The position numbers and the translations under genes are program-made. From assembly GCA_047634655.1 (NCBI GenBank), contig JBLIHY010000063.1, forward strand, positions 1-12,462: 12,462 bases of DNA, given 5' to 3'. Below, in pieces: positions 1-6,916 of this stretch (within the stretch, counting starts at the first letter, position 1; every line of letters starts with the position of its first letter). The notes under the pieces are model-generated. The model did not search any database and had not been told where the DNA came from. It worked only from the letters and a program-made list of their open reading frames with translations. The stretch is from CANLBN01 sp047634655. Lineage in GTDB: Bacteria; Pseudomonadota; Gammaproteobacteria; Pseudomonadales; Cellvibrionaceae.

Positions 1-2
1 CG

Positions 3-899
3 TCAAGCAATAAGAGAGTAGCGGGACAAGACCTGTCGCAGAGAGGTGCGCTGCGCGACGGATAATGGCGTCAATGGCAAACGGATGCCTTCGGGAATCC
101 TTCGCATCTCATACAAAGCCCACTTTACCGGAATAGGGCTACTCTCTGTAAACAATGATTGATGGAGCGGCATCAGCTCTTCCTGTAAGTTCCGGCATTC
201 AGCGTGTCTTCCCTCCATGGAAAGTCGACATAGATCTGCCATCTTATGGGGCGCCACGTTGGCAGTCACGGAGATATTGCCTTCGGCGCCCAGCAACATG
301 AGCTCGTGGGCAGTGAAATCGTCACCGGAATAAACCGCAAATCCATCGGGAGCCTCATCAATTAATTGCTTGCCGCGATCGAGGTCGCCAGTGGCATCTT
401 TAATGCCCACAACATTATCATGTTCAGCTAGGCGTAGAACTACGTCGTTAGCGATATCCGTGATGGTTCGACCGGGCACATTGTAGAGAATTTGATCGAC
501 GGGCGCCTTGTCGGCGAGCGTCATGAAGTGCCGATACAGTCCCTCCTGAGTCGGCTTATTATAGTACGGCACTACCAGCAGACAGGCGTCGACACCGATG
601 TTCTGAGCAGCTCTACTCAGTTCTAGTGCCTCGCCAGTAGAGTTAGCTCCAGTGCCAGCAATAACGGGAATGCGGCCCGACGAGCAATTCACTACTCGCT
701 CTACTACCTGCAAATGCTCCTTGGAAGTTAGCGTTGCTGATTCGCCAGTGGTACCGACAGCGACAATAGCATTGGAGCCTTGTTCGATGTGGAATTCTAC
801 AAGCTTGTCGAGAGAATCTAGATCCAGGGATCCATCGGCATGCATTGGAGTGACCAATGCCACAATACTGCCCTGAAGGGTCTTACGGTCGTTAATCAT
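3..899 (-). CDS. dapA: 4-hydroxy-tetrahydrodipicolinate synthase (DapA)
   Basis: This 298-residue cytoplasmic enzyme condenses pyruvate with L-aspartate-4-semialdehyde, the first committed step of the diaminopimelate/lysine pathway. The (beta/alpha)8 lyase motifs are all visible: GTTGES at residues 49-54 (substrate-binding Thr pair), Tyr113 in VPYYNKP, catalytic Tyr139 in the LYNVPGRT segment with Arg144, and the Schiff-base Lys167 in VGIKDATGDL. The numbering is offset by +6 from E. coli DapA (Tyr107, Tyr133, Arg138, Lys161), which reflects a slightly longer N-terminus; total length is otherwise typical. The ATG at 897-899 is preceded by AGGAG (907-911) at 7-nt spacing, so the start is secure. 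The stop codon lies at the very left edge; in many gammaproteobacteria bamC and purC follow dapA, but that DNA is outside the window. The 5' leader carries a hairpin (925-953). Confidence 0.97.
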   Translation of the reverse strand: MINDRKTLQGSIVALVTPMHADGSLDLDSLDKLVEFHIEQGSNAIVAVGTTGESATLTSKEHLQVVERVVNCSSGRIPVIAGTGANSTGEALELSRAAQNIGVDACLLVVPYYNKPTQEGLYRHFMTLADKAPVDQILYNVPGRTITDIANDVVLRLAEHDNVVGIKDATGDLDRGKQLIDEAPDGFAVYSGDDFTAHELMLLGAEGNISVTANVAPHKMADLCRLSMEGRHAECRNLQEELMPLHQSLFTESSPIPVKWALYEMRRIPEGIRLPLTPLSVAQRTSLRQVLSRYSLIA

Positions 900-906
900 T
901 AATTAT

Positions 907-911
907 CTCCT
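907..911 (-). promoter_or_regulatory. Ribosome binding site of dapA
   Basis: AGGAG on the minus strand lies 7 nt before the ATG of dapA and fixes that start. Confidence 0.85.
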
Positions 912-924
912 GGCCCGGTGAGAG

Positions 925-953
925 GGCTTTATTTTCTCTCGACAAAATAAGCC
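925..953 (-). promoter_or_regulatory. Hairpin in the dapA 5' leader
   Basis: On the minus strand GGCTTATTTT pairs with AAAATAAAGCC, giving a 10-bp stem with a one-base bulge and an 8-nt loop. It ends about 25 nt before the dapA start codon and just upstream of the Shine-Dalgarno. No U-run follows, so it is not an obvious terminator, and it is far too small for a lysine riboswitch. Whether it regulates dapA or is only an mRNA 5' stabilising element is unknown. Confidence 0.4.
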
Positions 954-1275
954 GTAGCATAGCGCGACACAGTGACGATTTTAGTAAAAAATCTTAATTA
1001 AATTGATAGATTATTAGCCGGCCAAATCACCGGGTAATGGAAGCTTTAAAAATTTAACGGCTGGTGAGCTTCTCGCTCACAGGCTACTAATTTTATCTGA
1101 CAATTGTTATTGAGAGCTGCTCTTACAAAGATCATCGCCATATCGCAGCTCTGAACGCGAACTTTGACCGCTGAAAATGGCAGCGCTTCACTATGTTGCC
1201 GGAATTTCTGAACTGATCCGCGAAAACGTATTAAGTATAGCGCATTAGCTTACTGTTATTTTCTGCTCGCACCGG

Positions 1276-1581
1276 CTAATTCAACCAACGAATAAACTTT
1301 ATCCTTCCAGTATTCACTGGTCTTCGACGATCACCGGTTGTTCCGTGGTCGAATCCGTTTCGGCCAGCTATAAATCTGTTAACACGACACCAGCGGTACG
1401 CTGGTAATCGTATTCGCTCAGCGTGAAGACGCTGATCCTGACACAGCTGGATACCACGTCGACACTTATCCTCGCTCACTTCAAATCGCGAGCGGCTGCT
1501 ACTGGTCGTGGCTACCGGCTTGGAAAAAACATTACTCGATATCCCAAAATAAAGGGGACAGGATTTTTGATGGGGGCTTCT
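1276..1581 (-). pseudogene. Possible decayed small gene, unrecognised
   Basis: One minus-strand frame is open from about 1581 to the stop at 1276-1278, with only a GTG (1477-1479) as a late start and an Arg-heavy tail (the last 67 codons contain many Arg). From about 1430 downward a neighbouring frame reads more like protein (VFTLSEYDYQRTAGVVLTDL, then a stop, then LAETDSTTEQPVIVEDQ and another stop). A frameshifted, stop-interrupted relic would explain this: the first half in one frame, the second half in the next. I do not recognise the family and no ribosome binding site supports a start. It could equally be chance open sequence, so confidence is low. Confidence 0.2.
1545..1567. repeat. 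RAYT/REP-type 'GGGGACAG' tag, orphan relic
   Basis: AAATAAAGGGGACAGGATTT matches, from memory, the short sequence that commonly flanks IS200-like REP-associated tyrosine transposase (RAYT) genes in gammaproteobacteria. No Y1 transposase reading frame is present beside it, and I see no partner copy in the window, so it looks like a solitary remnant. The assignment rests on recognition of the tag only. Confidence 0.4.
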
Positions 1582-1729
1582 CTAAGCTGGCGATAAAACG
1601 AATTCAGACAGCGTTTGACGGTCAATAAATTCGACGAATTTCTTAATATTTTCAATTAAAAACAATCAGTTAGGTTCTTTAAAGTTGTTTTATTAGTTGG
1701 TGTTTTCTGGGGAAAGTTCCATACAGGGC

Positions 1730-1757
1730 ACTTTTTACAGATGACTTTTTACAGATG
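1730..1757. repeat. Perfect 14-bp tandem duplication
   Basis: ACTTTTTACAGATG occurs twice head to tail with no mismatch (1730-1743 and 1744-1757), about 50 bp beyond the 3' end of the ABC exporter gene. It is consistent with a recent slippage duplication; no function is evident. Confidence 0.9.
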
Positions 1758-1806
1758 CCGTTTTGCTGTTGATCTGGCTTAGCTAGCTGTCAAATAATTT
1801 GGCTTA

Positions 1807-3633
1807 TTATCGGCCTAAAAAGCCGCCGGACTGATGCGCCCAGAGCTGCGCGTATACGCCGTTAGCCGCCAGAAGGCTCTGGTGATTGCCCTCCTCGATG
1901 ATCTTACCTTGGTCCAGTACTATCAAACGATCCATAGCGGCTATAGTTGATAGGCGGTGCGCGATGGCGATGACCGTCTTACCCTCCATCAAACCATAAA
2001 GATTTTCCTGTATTACCGCTTCTACTTCTGAATCCAGGGCGGAGGTCGCCTCGTCCAGCACTAGGATCGGAGCGTTCTTCAGCAACGCACGAGCAATGGC
2101 AACTCTCTGACGCTGACCGCCCGATAATTTTACCCCGCGTTCGCCAACATGTGCATCGTAACCCTGGCGATTTTTTAGATCGCTCAGATCCAAGATAAAC
2201 TCATGGGCGTGGGCTTTCTTGGCGGCCTCGATCATTTCATCGCGAGTGGCCTCTGGGCGACCGTACAGAATATTATCGCTGACGGATCTATGTAGGAGCG
2301 AGGTGTCCTGAGCAACGACACCGATAGAGGCGCGCAGAGTCTTCTGTTGCACTTGGCTGATATCCATTCCATCGATGCAGATTTTTCCACTAGCTGGGTC
2401 GTAGAAGCGCAGGAGCAGATTGATCAGTGTCGATTTACCGGCCCCCGAACGTCCGATCAGGCCAATTTTTTCGCCAGGTTTAATGATCAAATGCAAATTT
2501 TCAAACAGACCCTTATCTTTCTCGTAATTAAAGTAAAGCCCGTCAAAAACGATTTTTCCTCGAGTTATGTTGAGTGGTTTAGCTGTTGCACTATCGGTTA
2601 TTTGTTGCGGCTGAGAGAGCGTATTAATTCCATCTTGAACGGTACCAATATTTTCAAAAAGTGCGGAAACTTCCCACATAATCCAATACGACATGCCGTT
2701 AAGTCTGAGATTCAGCCCAATGACAATAGCGATAACACCAACAGATACTTTTCCATTCATCCACAAATAGATGGACAGTGCACTAATTGAAAAGATTAAT
2801 AGAGAATTCAGCAACCAAACAAAAAATTCGAGTCGAGTCACCAAGCGCATTTGCGGGTAGACCGTCTGTAGAAAGTTATCCATCCCTTGCTTGGTGTAAG
2901 TGGACTCTCGTTGGGTGTGAGAAAAAAGTTTAACCGTACTGATATTGGTGTAACTATCGATGATACGTCCCGTCATCTCGGCGCGGGCGTCGGCCTGTTT
3001 TGCCGAAACATCTCGCAGCTTTGGAATAAAATACCAAAGTATGGCGACGTAGCCCAACAGCCATACCAGCAAAGGCGTGATCAGACGTAAATCGGAGCTA
3101 GCCACTAAAAAAATCATACCGGCGAAGTAGACAGATACGAAGAGTAAAACATCCAATACTTTCATCACCGACTCTCGAACTGCCAAAGCGGTCTGTAACA
3201 ACTTAGTTGCAACTCGGCCAGCAAATTCGTTTTGGTAAAAAGCATAGCTCTGATTGAGCAAATAGCGATGCATGTTCCAACGTATCGCCATCGGGTAATT
3301 ACCTAGCAATACCTGGTGAACAAAAATAGAGTGGAAAAGGACCGTCAAGGGAATAGCGACGAGAACAATAAACGTTCTCCAGAGCAAAGCGGGCCATTCC
3401 TCTTGGAGAAAAGTATCGGGATTTTTCAGGGACAACCAATCCACCAATTGACCCATAAAGTCAAACAGCGTGACCTCGAGAATAGCCATCAATCCTGTCA
3501 ATAGCGACATAACTGCCAAGTGCTTCTTCGAGCCTCGGCTGTAGTAAAGACAAAAAGCCAGAAGACCACTCGGTGGCTGCTTGAGTTCTTCTGATGGAAA
3601 TGGATTGATTAAATTTTCAAAAAAGCGGAACAT
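1807..3633 (-). CDS. ABC exporter half-transporter (fused TMD-NBD, MsbA/MdlB-like)
   Basis: This is a 608-residue inner-membrane exporter subunit that should work as a dimer. The first ~340 residues carry about six hydrophobic helices, typical of a type I exporter membrane domain. The C-terminal ATPase has a Walker A (GRSGAGKST, about residue 395), Q-loop (VVAQD), signature LSGGQ (about 502), Walker B with D-loop (ILVLDEATSALD, about 521-532) and switch His (IAHRLSTI, about 555), all intact. Substrate cannot be read from sequence. I chose the ATG at 3631-3633 (MFRFFENLINPFP), which matches how related proteins begin. The open frame extends 20 codons to a TTG at 3693, but neither start has a clear Shine-Dalgarno. 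The gene stands alone, divergent from the DUF484 gene and far from dapA. No terminator is obvious after the stop. Confidence 0.9.
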   Translation of the reverse strand: MFRFFENLINPFPSEELKQPPSGLLAFCLYYSRGSKKHLAVMSLLTGLMAILEVTLFDFMGQLVDWLSLKNPDTFLQEEWPALLWRTFIVLVAIPLTVLFHSIFVHQVLLGNYPMAIRWNMHRYLLNQSYAFYQNEFAGRVATKLLQTALAVRESVMKVLDVLLFVSVYFAGMIFLVASSDLRLITPLLVWLLGYVAILWYFIPKLRDVSAKQADARAEMTGRIIDSYTNISTVKLFSHTQRESTYTKQGMDNFLQTVYPQMRLVTRLEFFVWLLNSLLIFSISALSIYLWMNGKVSVGVIAIVIGLNLRLNGMSYWIMWEVSALFENIGTVQDGINTLSQPQQITDSATAKPLNITRGKIVFDGLYFNYEKDKGLFENLHLIIKPGEKIGLIGRSGAGKSTLINLLLRFYDPASGKICIDGMDISQVQQKTLRASIGVVAQDTSLLHRSVSDNILYGRPEATRDEMIEAAKKAHAHEFILDLSDLKNRQGYDAHVGERGVKLSGGQRQRVAIARALLKNAPILVLDEATSALDSEVEAVIQENLYGLMEGKTVIAIAHRLSTIAAMDRLIVLDQGKIIEEGNHQSLLAANGVYAQLWAHQSGGFLGR

Positions 3634-4018
3634 TGTTCGGGCAGTGTGGGATGGCGAGGAAAAATTTATCGACTGCGGCAAACAAATAGCCAAAGCGGAT
3701 GAGGCAAACCACTATACTTGATCAACACTGGCTTAGATACTCGCGTAGTAGTCGGCCGGATGGTTTGCTGAGTAAAAAACCGCTTTTACTTTTCTGCCAA
3801 ACTTATATCGGCCAAACTACAGTGACGAAACAGCTGAAATAGTCGTCGAGTAATAAAACTGGCTTTTCCATCCGTCACATAGCGGCCATAGTCATGGCTA
3901 ACAGAAAAAACAAAAGGTCGAAGCCTTGCCAGCAGACCAACTAAAATTGTGAAATTTCTACAAGGGACAGAAATAATATTTTCAAATAGGTCAAAGGATA
4001 ATTTGACGAAGGAAGATA
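3634..4018. other. Divergent intergenic region, exporter / DUF484
   Basis: About 385 bp separate the exporter and DUF484 starts, so promoters for both genes should lie here. I see no convincing -35/-10 pair for either. It contains an inverted repeat at 3771-3790 (AGTAAAA, 6-nt loop, TTTTACT). The 60 bases nearest the exporter could be coding if its TTG start is used. Confidence 0.5.
3771..3790. repeat. Inverted repeat AGTAAAA/TTTTACT
   Basis: A perfect 7-bp dyad with a 6-nt AACCGC loop lies in the divergent region about 140 bp upstream of the exporter start. It is AT-rich and so weak as an RNA hairpin; a protein-binding dyad is possible but untested. Confidence 0.35.
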
Positions 4019-4744
4019 ATGCGCCAGCGTACTCAGAATGAAGACTCGCAAGCTCCGAAAAACTTGAGTGATGAGCATGTCATCGATTACTTGCGACGAC
4101 ACCCGAATTTTTTCGCAGACAAAACTGACCTACTGATAGATCTTCAACTTCATCACCCCGCTCAGGGTAGAGCCGTTTCTCTGATTGAACGTCAGGTATT
4201 GGCTTTGCGAGAAGCGAATGACGACATGCGGGAACAACTTAATCAGCTTGTAGATAATGCTCGCAATAACGATTTACTGCTTGAACACACCCAGCAATTA
4301 CTATTGAGTTTGCTGGAGACTCGCGAGATTGACGATTGTCTGGATAAACTTTTTGATAGTTTTCGGGACGATTTCAACATTGATTACTCACAAGTAATAC
4401 TAGTACCCCCAGCAGACAAACAATTTCCCACTCCAAAAACCCCACGAGCACGAATCATTGACCGCCGGCAAGCCATGGAGTCTTTAGTCGATATCATGCA
4501 CAATCAGCCACACTTGTGTGGGCAACTGAATCCTAGAGAACGACAATTTATTTTTGAACGGGAAGCGGCAAATATCGGCTCAGCCGCTGTCATTTCACTG
4601 CGTACTAATGACGTTTTTCTTGGTTTTTTGGCGGTCGCTAGTCGCGATCCCGACCACTATAGTGCGAACATGAGCACCTCGTTTCTGAGCTTTATTGCCG
4701 ATGCCGTCAGCCGCTTGCTGCTGAGTTATCTTGCCGATAGATAA
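4019..4744 (+). CDS. DUF484 family protein
   Basis: This 241-residue cytoplasmic protein carries the DUF484 signature: an N-terminal helical segment with VIDYLRRHPNFFADKTDLL, then AVSLIERQVLALRE, then a heptad-rich stretch (about residues 55-100) including DNARNNDLLLEHTQQLL, and a C-terminal GAF-like half. The fold suggests a sensory or ligand-binding role, but the biochemical function of the family is not established. The start ATG is supported by AAGGA at 4009-4013, 5 nt upstream. In many gammaproteobacteria this gene sits between dapF and xerC; here neither is present, and the next gene on the strand encodes a DUF2237 protein 97 bp on. Length is normal for the family and no damage is seen. 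Confidence 0.9.
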   Translation: MRQRTQNEDSQAPKNLSDEHVIDYLRRHPNFFADKTDLLIDLQLHHPAQGRAVSLIERQVLALREANDDMREQLNQLVDNARNNDLLLEHTQQLLLSLLETREIDDCLDKLFDSFRDDFNIDYSQVILVPPADKQFPTPKTPRARIIDRRQAMESLVDIMHNQPHLCGQLNPRERQFIFEREAANIGSAAVISLRTNDVFLGFLAVASRDPDHYSANMSTSFLSFIADAVSRLLLSYLADR

Positions 4745-4790
4745 TTGATCCGGTAAAAGCTTAATTAAAAAATCGGTTGGCGCGGTAGCA

Positions 4791-4817
4791 TTGCCGTTAG
4801 CTGACGACCAACGGCAA
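4791..4817 (+). repeat. Hairpin between the DUF484 and DUF2237 genes
   Basis: TTGCCGTT and AACGGCAA form a perfect 8-bp stem around an 11-nt loop. No T-run follows in the plus direction, so it is not a canonical rho-independent terminator. It ends 24 nt before the DUF2237 start and would fold in that gene's leader if the two genes are cotranscribed. Confidence 0.55.
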
Positions 4818-4841
4818 GTCTAATTGCCAAAGAATCTTATT

Positions 4842-5234
4842 ATGAATCCATCCAATAAAGTCATTTCCGTGGCTAAAAATGTCTTTGGTGAACCTCTGGA
4901 GCTTTGCTGCAACGACCCCATCACCGGGTACTTTCGCGACGGTTATTGCAACACTGGTTCGCAGGACCAAGGCAAGCACCTGGTCTGTGCGGTGATGACT
5001 CATCAATTCCTCGAATTTAGCTATCAAAAGGGCAATGATCTAATAACTGCCCGACCCGAATTCGATTTTCCCGGTCTTCAGGCTGGGGATAGCTGGTGTG
5101 TCTGCGCAATGCGCTGGCTAGAAGCGCACCAAGAGGATGCCGCGCCCTCCGTCAAGCTGTTGTCAACTCATGAAAAAGTGCTGACAATTGTCTCTCTGGA
5201 TATCTTGAAGCCGTACGCAATTGACGTCAATTAA
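4842..5234 (+). CDS. DUF2237 family protein
   Basis: This small soluble protein of 130 residues is recognisable as DUF2237 from its nearly continuous conserved core: NVFGEPLELC, DPITGYFRDGYCNTG, DQGKHLVCAVMTHQFLEFS, KGNDLITARPEFDFPGL and GDSWCVCAMRW. Several cysteines are conserved (in ELCC, GYCNTG, LVCAV and WCVCA), suggesting a metal- or redox-related role, but the family has no assigned function. I start at the ATG at 4842; an in-frame TTG at 4824 would add six residues (MPKNLI) with no better ribosome binding site. Upstream SD-like sequence is weak (AAAGAA). It follows the DUF484 gene on the same strand and may share its transcript. Confidence 0.9.
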   Translation: MNPSNKVISVAKNVFGEPLELCCNDPITGYFRDGYCNTGSQDQGKHLVCAVMTHQFLEFSYQKGNDLITARPEFDFPGLQAGDSWCVCAMRWLEAHQEDAAPSVKLLSTHEKVLTIVSLDILKPYAIDVN

Positions 5235-5435
5235 TCAGCTTACCACCAACCATATTCTTGTATATCGACGCAATCCGCTCACTTAGCAACTCATTGTTGA
5301 GTCAGTGGATAAATGTGGTGCGAGTTTAAGACGCGCATCCATTGTTCGGGGATTACAAACCTGCCGTAAGCATATTTGATCGATACTGGCTTGCCCCTTA
5401 CATGGGGAAATACTTAGGTGTCGGGTTAATCGTTA

Positions 5436-6725
5436 TCAAGTACTGGTGGATAACTGCGATAAAGCTTGATCCACCGAAGCCAGTTTGACGCACAACACAA
5501 AAGCCTTCATAGCGGAATCCAGCTCCTCCAGACTGGGTACCGAAGGCGCAATGCGAATATTACAGTCGTCGGGATCCTTACCATAGGGAAAAGTGGCGCC
5601 GGCAGGCGTTAGCTTTACACCGAGCTCGGCTGCCAGCTTAACAATTTGCTTTGCCAAGCCTGGGCGCGAATTGAAGGAAACAAAGTAGCCGCCAGATACC
5701 GCTTCCCATTGCCCCAGGTCATTGTCGCTGAAATGCGCTGAAAAGTGCTCGAGAACGCAAGCGAAGCGTGGCCTGAGGAACTCGGCATGTTTCTTCATAT
5801 GTGCCAATAGCGCTTTATAATCGGGAATCAAACGCAAGTGGCGGAGTTGATTGACCTTATCCGGACCGATAGATAATACGCTTAGCAACTTGCGAAAACT
5901 GTTGATATTTTGCTGCGATGCCGCAATAAAAGCCACCCCGGAACCCGCGTAAGTAATTTTTGAAGTGGAAGCAAATTGAATAACACTGTTCTCGCTGCTG
6001 GTCCCTCGACAGAGATCCATAATATTTTTCAGGGGTTTGGAATCTTCTAAATCGTGTACGGCATAAGCATTATCCCATAACACACGAAAATCAGCACCGG
6101 CAATCTCTCCCAGTCTGGCAATGCGCTCCACTGTGGAATCACTGTAAACTACGCCCGTCGGATTGGAATATTTGGGAACACACCACATACCTTTTATGCG
6201 GCTATCGGCTTTGACCATATTCTCCACTGTATCCATGTCTGGTCCCGTAGCTGTCATCGGTACAGCTACCATTTCGAGACCTAGCTGCTCGCAGAGCCTA
6301 AAATGACGGTCGTATCCTGGGACCGGGCAAAGAAATTTGATATCTCCCCCGAGCTTCCAAGCGCTCTGTTCGCCACTCAACCCGAATTCTTTAGCACAAA
6401 GTAACGTTAGGAACATCAGCGTTAAGCTACTGTTTCCTTGCGCAGAAACTTCCTCCGACTTAACGCCAAGTATTTCGGCACCCAACTGTCTCGCTTCCAA
6501 AATACCGTCGAGACCACCATAGTTGCGGGTATCTGTACCATCCTTGCTGAAATAATCGCCTCGCAGGCAACCATCCAACGAATCGGACAAGGTTAGTTGT
6601 TCAGAAGAAGGTTTTCCTCGTGTTAGATCCAGATTTTGTTTTTTTTGTTGTTGCTGCTGGTATTCTCGCTGCAAAGTGGATTGCCAATGCTGCAATTGCT
6701 CAACGGAAGCTTGAAGAAGGTCCAA
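5436..6725 (-). CDS. Class Ic (corynebacterial-type) aspartate aminotransferase
   Basis: This 429-residue PLP-dependent enzyme probably interconverts aspartate/2-oxoglutarate and oxaloacetate/glutamate in the cytoplasm. It closely resembles the Corynebacterium glutamicum class Ic aspartate aminotransferase (PF12897, once annotated as MocR-type aminotransferase): LDLTRGKPSSEQL, DGTDTRNYGGLDGI, CPVPGYDRHF, SNPTG, WDNAYAVH, STSKIT with PLP-lysine Lys256, GPDKVNQLRH, GGYFVSF and RIAPS. There is no DNA-binding domain, so it is not a MocR regulator. The start is TTG at 6723-6725, supported by GAGGA (6732-6736) at 6-nt spacing; the nearby ATG is out of frame. The N-terminus has a Gln-rich stretch encoded over an A8 run. 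A TATAAT-type promoter lies about 55 bp upstream. Substrate preference is inferred from family resemblance. Confidence 0.92.
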   Translation of the reverse strand: MDLLQASVEQLQHWQSTLQREYQQQQQKKQNLDLTRGKPSSEQLTLSDSLDGCLRGDYFSKDGTDTRNYGGLDGILEARQLGAEILGVKSEEVSAQGNSSLTLMFLTLLCAKEFGLSGEQSAWKLGGDIKFLCPVPGYDRHFRLCEQLGLEMVAVPMTATGPDMDTVENMVKADSRIKGMWCVPKYSNPTGVVYSDSTVERIARLGEIAGADFRVLWDNAYAVHDLEDSKPLKNIMDLCRGTSSENSVIQFASTSKITYAGSGVAFIAASQQNINSFRKLLSVLSIGPDKVNQLRHLRLIPDYKALLAHMKKHAEFLRPRFACVLEHFSAHFSDNDLGQWEAVSGGYFVSFNSRPGLAKQIVKLAAELGVKLTPAGATFPYGKDPDDCNIRIAPSVPSLEELDSAMKAFVLCVKLASVDQALSQLSTST

Positions 6726-6731
6726 GGTATA

Positions 6732-6736
6732 TCCTC
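6732..6736 (-). promoter_or_regulatory. Ribosome binding site deciding a TTG start
   Basis: GAGGA on the minus strand lies 6 nt before the TTG of the aspartate aminotransferase gene. No in-frame ATG is available nearby, so this site is the main support for the TTG start. Confidence 0.75.
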
Positions 6737-6778
6737 ATGGATTGGGTGGTTGCGTCGTCGCGTTAAAAAAGAACAAAG

Positions 6779-6806
6779 ATTATAAATTTGTGCGCTCAGC
6801 CGTAAA
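6779..6806 (-). promoter_or_regulatory. Putative sigma-70 promoter of the aspartate aminotransferase gene
   Basis: On the minus strand a perfect -10 TATAAT (6779-6784) follows a 16-bp spacer from TTTACG (6801-6806, 4 of 6 matches to TTGACA). Transcription would begin near 6772, giving a leader of roughly 47 nt. It lies in the 190-bp gap after the DUF938 gene, so the aminotransferase gene probably has its own promoter. Confidence 0.55.
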
Positions 6807-6916
6807 ATTCAGTTCGCCAGAGTTTTTAAGTCCACAACCAGATTTTTACTTTGGGATAACGAGTGACGTCCAAACTAATTCCGGTGAACGGCGCTATAGT
6901 TTTGAATCAGGGCCTG

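Larger units (their letters stand above)
900..1806. other. Gene-poor gap between dapA and the ABC exporter
   Basis: About 900 bp hold no gene I can support. The dapA leader occupies 900-960. Two short inverted repeats follow: GTGAGC/GCTCAC with a 5-nt loop at 1064-1080, and AGAGCTGC/GCAGCTCT at 1113-1152 with a 24-nt loop. A possible decayed coding stretch lies at about 1276-1581 on the minus strand. A RAYT/REP-type sequence tag sits at 1545-1567 and a perfect 14-bp tandem repeat at 1730-1757. The rest is AT-rich with no recognisable gene, and no clear terminator for the exporter is visible. The mix of relics suggests eroding DNA rather than one long regulatory region. Confidence 0.6.

Noticed and set aside
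900..1275. Lysine riboswitch upstream of dapA
   Set aside because: The transcribed leader before dapA shows only one small hairpin and no multi-helix core; the family is also more typical of lysC/lysine transporters.
2347..2790. 147-codon plus-strand open frame inside the ABC exporter gene
   Set aside because: It is a shadow of the conserved ATPase region on the other strand.
3714..5392. Similar 21-bp segments at 3714-3734 and 5372-5392 (ATAYTTGATCRAYACTGGCTT)
   Set aside because: Eighteen of 21 matches is about what chance gives for one pair in a window this size, and no dyad or context supports a function.
5394..5407. CCCC/GGGG hairpin past the aminotransferase stop as a terminator
   Set aside because: The stem is only 4 bp and no U-run follows in either direction.
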